Of a DNA stretch of 6,263 nt, positions 1 through 5,123 are shown piece by piece. Source of the stretch: Planctomycetota bacterium (GTDB lineage Bacteria; Planctomycetota; Phycisphaerae; UBA1845; PWPN01). Where the stretch lies: the NCBI GenBank assembly GCA_020346805.1, contig CP070790.1, positions 1,509,949 through 1,516,211 on the forward strand, read 5' to 3'. The notes below the pieces were generated by a model. It made no database searches. It had not been told where the DNA came from and saw only the letters and a list, made by a program, of their open reading frames with translations. Position numbers and translations under genes: made by a program. Within the stretch, counting starts at the first letter, position 1. The number at the start of each line of letters is the position of its first letter.

Positions 1-558
1 GAGTATAGCAAAGTCGTATCAAAACAAACCGGACGCTTAGTCTTCCCCCCGCAGTTTCAGAAAGACATCGAACTGATTAGGCGACTTTCCTACAAAAGAG
101 TAACACCTTTCTTCAGTGCCCATCCGGAATTGCTGGATTCCGGTCCATCATCCGGTAGAGGTGAATGGGATGTTTCCAGGGCCAAAGGGAAATACACCTT
201 ACAGATCGCGGTTTTCTATAATACCGCCACCTTTGACAAACGAAAGGAAGCGGCCGAGCAGTATGTGGAAATATTGCGTGAACAGGGATACAGCGCTTAC
301 TACCGGCACGAGATCGTGAAGAGCCATGTTTTTGTAGGCGACTTCGACGAATCAGATATAGTACAAATGCCTGATGGAAGAAAACGGTATGGTCCGAGAG
401 TTGAGAAGTTTATCGCCGGTAACAAAGAGGAATTTCAATACCTTCACGAAAACGGATATCTCTTGAAAGAGGTTGTTCCGGACGGCAAGGCAATTGCACC
501 GCAATCATATTTAGTACCCGTCCCCCGCCATGAACGTTATAACGAATTGGCTTACTGA
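1..558 (+). CDS. SPOR-like domain protein, 3' part (start lies outside the window)
   Basis: Frame 1 is open from the first base to TGA at 556-558, giving 185 residues with no start inside the window that must be used. It is therefore the C-terminal part of a longer gene, and the TTG at 130 is only an internal leucine codon. Visible residues 65-115 resemble a SPOR fold: YTLQIAVF as a first strand, a charged helix (KRKEAAEQYVEILREQGY), then AYYRHEI and HVFVGDF as later strands, matching the family pattern of YxVQIGSF, helix, GY-A-V and V-VGPF. SPOR domains usually bind denuded peptidoglycan glycan strands in the cell envelope, so a periplasmic or secreted protein is inferred. The tail after residue 120 (MPDGRKRYGPRVEKF and onward to LVPVPRHERYNELAY) is not assigned to any domain. 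The gene ends 40 bases before rdgB on the same strand, so the two may be co-transcribed. The SPOR call comes from pattern only and is moderate; the coding call is firm. Confidence 0.72.
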   Translation, partial: EYSKVVSKQTGRLVFPPQFQKDIELIRRLSYKRVTPFFSAHPELLDSGPSSGRGEWDVSRAKGKYTLQIAVFYNTATFDKRKEAAEQYVEILREQGYSAYYRHEIVKSHVFVGDFDESDIVQMPDGRKRYGPRVEKFIAGNKEEFQYLHENGYLLKEVVPDGKAIAPQSYLVPVPRHERYNELAY

Positions 559-598
559 GGGCGAATAGACATTCTGAGTCACACCCTGGAACAGACTT

Positions 599-1228
599 AT
601 GCGTGAGATTCTGTTAGCCACCAATAATCCCGGTAAAGCCAAAGAGATGTTCGAAATTCTGAGTAGCTCAGCATCGCCATTATCCACGTTGATATGGTGG
701 CGATTTCTGAGTGATTTCCCCACCTGGCCACAACCGATTGAGGATGGCGACACTTTTGAAGCCAATGCGGTGCTAAAGGCCCATCATTATGCGAGGTTAA
801 GCGGTTTGTGGACGATTGCCGATGATTCCGGCCTGGAGGTGGATGCCCTTGACGGCGAGCCGGGGGTTCGTTCCTCGCGTTACGCCGGTGACAGCGCTGA
901 TACCGTCGCCAACAACACCCTGTTGGTGAAACGCTTGGCCGGCGTACCGGCAGAGCGTCGGACGGCCCGTTTTCGGTGCGTGTGTGTGCTTAGCGACGGG
1001 GATAACATCCTGGCCCGGGCCAGGGGGACCATCGAGGGACGAATCATCGATGAGCCTCGGGGGAGTAAGGGATTCGGATACGATCCACATTTTTGGGTGG
1101 AACAGTCCGGTCTGACCGCGGCTGAGATGAGTCCCGAGCAAAAACACGCTATCAGCCATCGGGGTCAAGCCCTCCGCCGCCTGAAAGATAAATTGCTCGA
1201 ACTGTTGAGGCCCGAAGCCGTCGAGTGA
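599..1228 (+). CDS. rdgB: XTP/dITP diphosphatase (RdgB/HAM1 family)
   Basis: This cytoplasmic enzyme hydrolyses non-canonical purine triphosphates (XTP, dITP, ITP) to the monophosphate and pyrophosphate, keeping deaminated purines out of DNA and RNA. Family motifs are in order: TNNPGK at residues 8-13 with E16, TFEANA at 52-57, ADDSGL at 74-79 (D75/D76 match the metal-binding and catalytic aspartates), GFGYDPHF at 158-165 and SHRGQAL at 186-192. The length of 209 residues is normal for the family. The ATG at 599 puts the TNNPGK motif where it belongs; a weak GGAA lies about 9 bases upstream. Residues 22-38 (SSSASPLSTLIWWRFLS) fit the family less well than the rest, and the alternative -1 frame there reads more like a typical segment (see findings). 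The last codon and stop (GAGTGA) overlap a GTG that could begin a longer speA frame, but that start is not favoured. Confidence 0.95.
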   Translation: MREILLATNNPGKAKEMFEILSSSASPLSTLIWWRFLSDFPTWPQPIEDGDTFEANAVLKAHHYARLSGLWTIADDSGLEVDALDGEPGVRSSRYAGDSADTVANNTLLVKRLAGVPAERRTARFRCVCVLSDGDNILARARGTIEGRIIDEPRGSKGFGYDPHFWVEQSGLTAAEMSPEQKHAISHRGQALRRLKDKLLELLRPEAVE

Positions 1229-1245
1229 AATTTAAAGCTTGCCTC

Positions 1246-1273
1246 TTGACCTTGCCTGATAAAAAGACACAAT
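1246..1273 (+). promoter_or_regulatory. possible sigma-70 promoter for speA and its leader
   Basis: TTGACC at 1246-1251 matches five of six bases of the -35 consensus. CACAAT at 1268-1273 matches four of six bases of the -10, including the conserved second A and last T, with a 16-base spacer. It begins 18 bases after the rdgB stop. Transcription would start at about 1280, just before the Shine-Dalgarno-like AAGGAG, so that ORF would have a very short 5' end. Planctomycete promoter consensus is poorly fixed, so this is only a candidate. Confidence 0.4.
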
Positions 1274-1298
1274 ATTCACTTCTAAGGAGATATCCGTT

Positions 1299-1481
1299 TT
1301 GCCGACAACCAGGAAGGTGGGTCGGCATTTTTGCATCACGGTGCCTGAGGCGCGGATGGCAAACGACGGGGAGGTTTCAAATGGGAAAAATACACCATCC
1401 TGCATACTCCAAGCCGGATACCATGCAGACCTGGACGGTCAACGATGCCATGGAACTGTACAACGTCCGCAATTGGGGTAA
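1299..1481 (+). CDS. possible small leader ORF overlapping the speA start
   Basis: A strong Shine-Dalgarno, AAGGAG (1284-1289), sits 9 bases before a TTG at 1299 that opens 60 codons, beginning MPTTRKVGRHFCITVPEA. The reading frame differs from speA and runs 101 bases past the speA ATG before stopping. No family is recognised. The part inside speA is constrained by the speA frame, so only the first 27 or so codons lie in free sequence. Three arginine codons fall at positions 5, 9 and 19. Its first codons lie inside the terminator-like hairpin at 1301-1332, so a translating ribosome would prevent that hairpin from forming. A regulatory upstream ORF is an inference. The ORF may be chance, with AAGGAG serving another role. 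No protein function is claimed. Confidence 0.27.
   Translation: MPTTRKVGRHFCITVPEARMANDGEVSNGKNTPSCILQAGYHADLDGQRCHGTVQRPQLG
1301..1332 (+). terminator. terminator-like hairpin with T-run in the speA leader
   Basis: GCCGAC (1301-1306) pairs exactly with GTCGGC (1321-1326). Inside the loop ACC (1308-1310) can pair with GGT (1316-1318) around AGGAA. The stem is followed at once by ATTTTT (1327-1332). This is the shape of an intrinsic terminator, although the stem is short and the T-run has only five Ts. It could end transcripts running out of rdgB, or act as an attenuator on a message started at the promoter just upstream. No other clear promoter is seen between this hairpin and the speA start, which favours the attenuator reading. 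Confidence 0.5.
1341..1353 (+). promoter_or_regulatory. small hairpin upstream of the speA ribosome binding site
   Basis: GTGCC (1341-1345) can pair with GGCGC (1349-1353) around a TGA loop, giving five pairs of which one is a T-G wobble. It lies 8 bases after the T-run and 14 bases before the speA Shine-Dalgarno. It is too small to be convincing alone and is listed as part of the leader architecture. Confidence 0.2.
1368..1374 (+). promoter_or_regulatory. ribosome binding site that sets the speA start
   Basis: GGGGAGG at 1368-1374 lies 6 bases before the ATG at 1381. This is the best Shine-Dalgarno in the speA frame and decides against the longer reading from GTG at 1225, which would add 52 residues with no resemblance to the family and has no good site at the usual distance. 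Confidence 0.8.
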
Positions 1482-3330
1482 ACCTTTCTTTTCGATCAAC
1501 GCTACCGGTAATGTTTGTGTCCATCCCCAAGGTCCAAACGGGCCCACCGTCGATTTGAAAAAAATTGTCGACGAGCTGCAGCGGCGGGGCATCAGCATGC
1601 CTATCCTCATCCGCTTTTCCGATATTCTTCGAGCACGGGTGGAGGCCCTCAATGAAGCCTTCCAACAGGCCATCGAGGAATATGGTTACAAAGGTCAATA
1701 TCTGGGTGTCTATCCGATAAAGGTCAATCAGCAGAGGCAGGTGGTTGAAGAGATCGTGACCTACGGTCAACCTTATCGGTTCGGTTTGGAGGCGGGTTCA
1801 AAACCCGAGTTGCTGGCGGTGCTGGCCCTGCTGGATTCGACCGAATCGCTAATTATCTGCAACGGATACAAAGATCGAGAGTTCGTGGAGATGGCCTTGC
1901 TGGCTACCAAGCTGGGCAAACGTGTGGTCATCGTGGTAGAAAAATTCAGCGAATTGCCTTTGATTGTGGATTTGTCACAACAGCTTAACGTGGTTCCGAT
2001 TATCGGGGTGCGGGCCAAACTGACCACCCGGGGTGCAGGCAAGTGGGAATCCTCCGGAGGCGATCGATCCAAGTTCGGGCTCAACGTCACCGAACTGGTC
2101 AAGGCCATCTATTTCCTGCGGCAACATAAGATGCTGGACAGCCTGGAATTGCTGCACTTCCATCTGGGCAGCCAGATCACCAATATCCGTTCGATCCGTG
2201 AAGGGCTGGAGGAAGCCTGCCGAATTTATGTGGAGATGTTCAAGCTGGGGGCGCCGCTGCGTTTCTTTGACGTGGGCGGTGGTCTGGCAGTGGATTACGA
2301 TGGGTCGCGAACCAATTTCGTTAGCAGTACCAACTACTCGATGCAGGAATATGCCAACGATGTGGTGGGGGCCGTATTGGATATCTGCGATAACGCGGAG
2401 ATAGCTCATCCGATTATCGTTTCCGAATCGGGCCGGGCGGTGACCGCCCATCATTCGGTACTGGTTTTCAATGTGCTGGGGACCAGTTCGTTCGATGATA
2501 CTACCGTGCCGGATGTTATTCCCGATGAAAAACCCGATCCGCTGCATAACCTGCTGGAGGTATACAAGAACATCAACCGTAAGAACTTCCAGGAAAGTTA
2601 TCATGATGCGGTTCACTATCGCGACGAATGTATGAGTCTGTTTCGCCACAGTTATCTGTCGCTGCAGGATCGAAGTATGGCGGAAAACATATTCTGGGCC
2701 TGCATTCAAAAGATCCTGCGTATTATTCGTGAAAAGGAATATGTGCCCGATGATCTGGAGGGTTTGGAACGGTCGCTGGCCGACACCTACTTTTGCAATT
2801 TTTCCTGCTTTCAGTCGCTGCCGGATTTCTGGGCGGTGAATCACCTGTTTCCCATTCTGCCCATTCATCGGCTCAATGAGAAACCGATCCGACGGGCCAT
2901 ACTGGCGGATATCACCTGCGATTCGGACGGGAAGATCGATCGCTTTATCGACCTGCGCGATGTCAAGGATGTTTTGGAGCTGCATACGGTGGGCGATGAG
3001 GATTACATCCTTGGCGTGTTCATTACCGGTGCGTATCAGGAAATCCTGGGGGACATGCACAACCTCTTCGGCGATACCAATGCCGTTCACGTACGTCTCG
3101 ATGCTGAGGGCAACTACCACATCGAACACGTAGTCAAGGGAGATACTATCGGAGAAGTTCTTCACTTTGTGCAGTATTCGGCGGAAGATCTGATCCACCG
3201 TCTGCGAAGGACGGTTGAATCGGCGGTTCGGGCGGGGACCATTTCCTTCGAAGAGGCCGGTCACTTCCTCGACAAATACGAACGGGGATTGGAAGGTTAT
3301 ACCTACCTGGAACGCAAGAACGGAACGTAA
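1381..3330 (+). CDS. speA: biosynthetic arginine decarboxylase (PLP-dependent)
   Basis: SpeA converts arginine to agmatine and CO2, the first step of the agmatine route to putrescine and other polyamines. The product has 649 residues, close to the roughly 630-660 usual for the family, and aligns with remembered E. coli SpeA from end to end. An alanine-racemase-like barrel carries YPIKVNQ with the PLP-binding lysine at K114, then LEAGSKPELLAVLA, CNGYKDREF, SGGDRSKFGL, HFHLGSQ (H259-Q265), FDVGGGL (from F296) and SESGRAVTAHH with E349. A helical insertion follows (about 390-470), then the beta domain with DITCDSDG (C513, the active-site cysteine region, D514 and D516), GAYQEILGDMHNLFGD from about 550, and the family-typical end GLEGYTYLE. 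No key residue is missing. The start is ATG 1381, set by GGGGAGG upstream. It probably has its own promoter and a structured leader. The gene ends 9 bases from a convergent gene. Confidence 0.96.
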   Translation: MGKIHHPAYSKPDTMQTWTVNDAMELYNVRNWGKPFFSINATGNVCVHPQGPNGPTVDLKKIVDELQRRGISMPILIRFSDILRARVEALNEAFQQAIEEYGYKGQYLGVYPIKVNQQRQVVEEIVTYGQPYRFGLEAGSKPELLAVLALLDSTESLIICNGYKDREFVEMALLATKLGKRVVIVVEKFSELPLIVDLSQQLNVVPIIGVRAKLTTRGAGKWESSGGDRSKFGLNVTELVKAIYFLRQHKMLDSLELLHFHLGSQITNIRSIREGLEEACRIYVEMFKLGAPLRFFDVGGGLAVDYDGSRTNFVSSTNYSMQEYANDVVGAVLDICDNAEIAHPIIVSESGRAVTAHHSVLVFNVLGTSSFDDTTVPDVIPDEKPDPLHNLLEVYKNINRKNFQESYHDAVHYRDECMSLFRHSYLSLQDRSMAENIFWACIQKILRIIREKEYVPDDLEGLERSLADTYFCNFSCFQSLPDFWAVNHLFPILPIHRLNEKPIRRAILADITCDSDGKIDRFIDLRDVKDVLELHTVGDEDYILGVFITGAYQEILGDMHNLFGDTNAVHVRLDAEGNYHIEHVVKGDTIGEVLHFVQYSAEDLIHRLRRTVESAVRAGTISFEEAGHFLDKYERGLEGYTYLERKNGT

Positions 3331-3339
3331 AAGGAAATT

Positions 3340-3801
3340 CTATTTTTTCTTTTTTCTCCACCTATCCAATCTTCGCTTGGCTCTAATCTGATATTTTAAT
3401 CTTAGCGACAGTTTCCAACCACATTCGGGACATTTTCCCGATATGTTTTCAGTTAAATTATAGCCGCAGACTCTACAGGTTGGGATTTCATTTCTGAAGG
3501 GCCTGCTTCTGATACGTTTTACAGAAAACCTGACACGGCAAGTGCTGCATCGATGAGAAAGGGCCAAACATAGTTTGTAATGGATTTCGACAAATTCGCC
3601 GAAGCACAAAACTGTATCTATGATAGCGGCAATCAGCGAAGTAATCACATTTATGGCAATGCGGAATAATGTAGAGGGACACCACATGATTTTAATGCCG
3701 CTGGTGGCCCCGCAGTTCGGGCATTGAAGTTTAATAGCCATCACATCATCAACCACAGTGTGCCGCGGCGATCTCAGAATGACGCTGATTTTATAGCTCA
3801 T
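3340..3801 (-). CDS. small membrane-associated protein with two zinc ribbons, function unknown
   Basis: The product has 153 residues and no recognised function. A first zinc ribbon seems to be built from CPNC (27-30) and CSTC (85-88), separated by a hydrophobic stretch (about 47-67, IAINVITSLIAAIIDTVL) that may be a membrane segment. A second ribbon lies at 109-127, with CRVCGYNL then CPECG, a form common in planctomycete small proteins. The C-terminus is strongly basic (RAKRRLDRWRKKKK). Starting at 3801, the ATG lies 8 bases after the glycoside hydrolase stop, which suggests coupled translation. A start at residue 21 (ATG at 3741) would begin MAIKLQCPNCG and suits the ribbon better; neither start has a clear Shine-Dalgarno. 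The gene is visibly AT-richer than its neighbours. It shares a strand and probably a transcript with the sulfatase and hydrolase, but nothing in it suggests a carbohydrate role. The coding call is good because of the paired cysteine motifs. Confidence 0.75.
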   Translation of the reverse strand: MSYKISVILRSPRHTVVDDVMAIKLQCPNCGATSGIKIMWCPSTLFRIAINVITSLIAAIIDTVLCFGEFVEIHYKLCLALSHRCSTCRVRFSVKRIRSRPFRNEIPTCRVCGYNLTENISGKCPECGWKLSLRLKYQIRAKRRLDRWRKKKK

Positions 3802-3809
3802 ATAAATGG

Positions 3810-5111
3810 TTATACATCTTTAATAATCGACGTAACCTTCTGGTGCCATTTTATGTCCTGCCAATAGCCGCGGAAATGGGGATGGGTGAAGTTTGAGGTG
3901 CAGTTGAACATGTAGCCGTACCTGGCCCCCAGACGGGCACAGATTTCGGCCGATTCCTTGACCCAATCCCAGTCCAGCAGGGGATGGTCCATCCAGCGAA
4001 CCGGGCCCCAGCCTTCGGTGTTGCCGTAGGGGATACCATATTTTTTACCCACCTCGGCGACGGTGCGGATCTTGTCTTCCATCCACTCGATCAGTTCGGC
4101 CTTGTGGTTCTTGAAGTATTGGCGGATGGCGGCATAGCCTTTCTCGAAGCCGAGATCGTTCTCGACCTTGCCGAAGTTTTTCCGGTAACCGACCTGTTTG
4201 CTGAATTGTTTGTTAAAGACGAACCATAAATGGACATCCAAGGCATCAAAGCGATCCAGTCCCATCTGCTGCCATCGGCCGTAGTTGCCGACCAGACTGG
4301 CGAAGAAATCCAATTTCGGCCACCTAGTTTTCAGTTGTGTGAGAGAATTGGTCATAAATGTCTGGTGGAATCCCCGCTGATCCTGGTCAAGCCGGACATC
4401 TTCAAGCTGCGGATTGTCGGCTTCCAGATCGGTCTGGGCGTTCTTATTGCCGGATTCTTTTTTGGTACTCTTTTGGGTTTGTTGCCCATTTTTGAGCCAA
4501 CTGAAACCATGATAAAGCGGATACTCATTTAACACATCAACATATAGGGCAACATCCAACAAATTATTATCATTCAGAAACTGTAAGGTTTCATCCCAAA
4601 CACGAACGAATCCTTCCACTCCCTCAATAGAATCGTTACGTTTAGAGGCATCGCTTCCAAACCAGGTAGCCAATCCAACGGCTATTCCCCGCTTGCGGCA
4701 CTTGGGCAGGAATTCCAATAATCCTTCCCGCGGATGAGCGTATACCGAATATTTGTTGCTCCATAAAGAGGGTTTCCAGTCGTTCTTGGGGAAGAAAAAT
4801 CTTTGCTTGATGTTCCCGTCCGGATCGGCGGCTACCAGGTGGGGAAATACGTCGATGCGAATGGCGTTGTAGCCGCGTTCGGCCAATTCGTCCAAGGCCC
4901 TGTCCCAATCCTCGAAGCCTCCGCCTTTCTGATGACGAAGCAACCAGGCCAGATCCCACATGGCAATGGCCAGGGGTTTGTTCAGCTTGCTTAGGGTTTT
5001 AGCGGTTACAGTCGGGCTGCCGATCGGTGGTTTCGCATATGCTCCCGGATTACCCGATGTCAATCCGGCGGCTCCGACGGCCACGGTTTTTAAGAAGTCG
5101 CGACGATGCAT
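3810..5111 (-). CDS. Tat-exported cellulase-like glycoside hydrolase (clan GH-A barrel)
   Basis: The 433-residue product begins MHRRDFLKTVAVGAAG, a twin-arginine signal with a likely cut after AYA (24-26), so it is exported folded. The body reads as a (beta/alpha)8 barrel of the cellulase-like group related to GH5. Residues 64-90 (GGFEDWDRALDELAERGYNAIRIDVFP) are the typical early barrel. DVLNEYP (192-198) supplies the asparagine-glutamate pair of clan GH-A, making E196 the likely acid/base. GNTEGWG (363-369) places E366 as the likely nucleophile. Its best-known relatives, by memory, are the sugar-binding cellulase-like proteins (Pfam PF12876 type); the substrate cannot be read from the sequence. 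Residues 207-240 form a polar, lysine-, glutamine- and asparagine-rich insert just after E196. GGGAG 6 bases before the ATG sets the start. The gene lies 12 bases after the sulfatase stop, which points to joint breakdown of a sulfated glycan. A non-catalytic or different GH family is possible. Confidence 0.82.
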   Translation of the reverse strand: MHRRDFLKTVAVGAAGLTSGNPGAYAKPPIGSPTVTAKTLSKLNKPLAIAMWDLAWLLRHQKGGGFEDWDRALDELAERGYNAIRIDVFPHLVAADPDGNIKQRFFFPKNDWKPSLWSNKYSVYAHPREGLLEFLPKCRKRGIAVGLATWFGSDASKRNDSIEGVEGFVRVWDETLQFLNDNNLLDVALYVDVLNEYPLYHGFSWLKNGQQTQKSTKKESGNKNAQTDLEADNPQLEDVRLDQDQRGFHQTFMTNSLTQLKTRWPKLDFFASLVGNYGRWQQMGLDRFDALDVHLWFVFNKQFSKQVGYRKNFGKVENDLGFEKGYAAIRQYFKNHKAELIEWMEDKIRTVAEVGKKYGIPYGNTEGWGPVRWMDHPLLDWDWVKESAEICARLGARYGYMFNCTSNFTHPHFRGYWQDIKWHQKVTSIIKDV

Positions 5112-5117
5112 CGATAT

Positions 5118-5122
5118 CTCCC
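5118..5122 (-). promoter_or_regulatory. ribosome binding site of the glycoside hydrolase gene
   Basis: On the minus strand GGGAG lies 6 bases before the ATG at 5111, directly after the sulfatase stop codon. It fits entirely in the 12-base gap between the two genes and supports both the start choice and co-transcription. Confidence 0.7.
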
Positions 5123-5123
5123 G

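Noticed and set aside
797..1168. 123-codon minus-strand frame opposite rdgB
   Set aside because: It overlaps the conserved rdgB motifs completely and has no family features or ribosome binding site.
1225..1380. 52-residue N-terminal extension of speA from GTG at 1225, overlapping the rdgB stop
   Set aside because: There is no good Shine-Dalgarno at the usual distance, the added residues do not resemble SpeA, and a candidate promoter and hairpin lie within it. ATG 1381 has GGGGAGG at 6 bases.
1975..3264. Long open frame of 429 codons antisense to speA
   Set aside because: It lies wholly within a certain gene, on the complementary codon phase, and its translation shows no recognisable domain; a shadow of speA codon use.
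3425..3441. Perfect 6-base inverted repeat TCGGGA/TCCCGA with a 5-base loop
   Set aside because: It lies inside the zinc-ribbon coding region at the codons for the CPECG motif and has no T-run; best explained by coding sequence.
3984..4532. Two plus-strand open frames with hydrophobic stretches opposite the hydrolase
   Set aside because: They are antisense to a gene with clear motifs, and the hydrophobic runs are what the complement of polar lysine, glutamine and glutamate codons gives.
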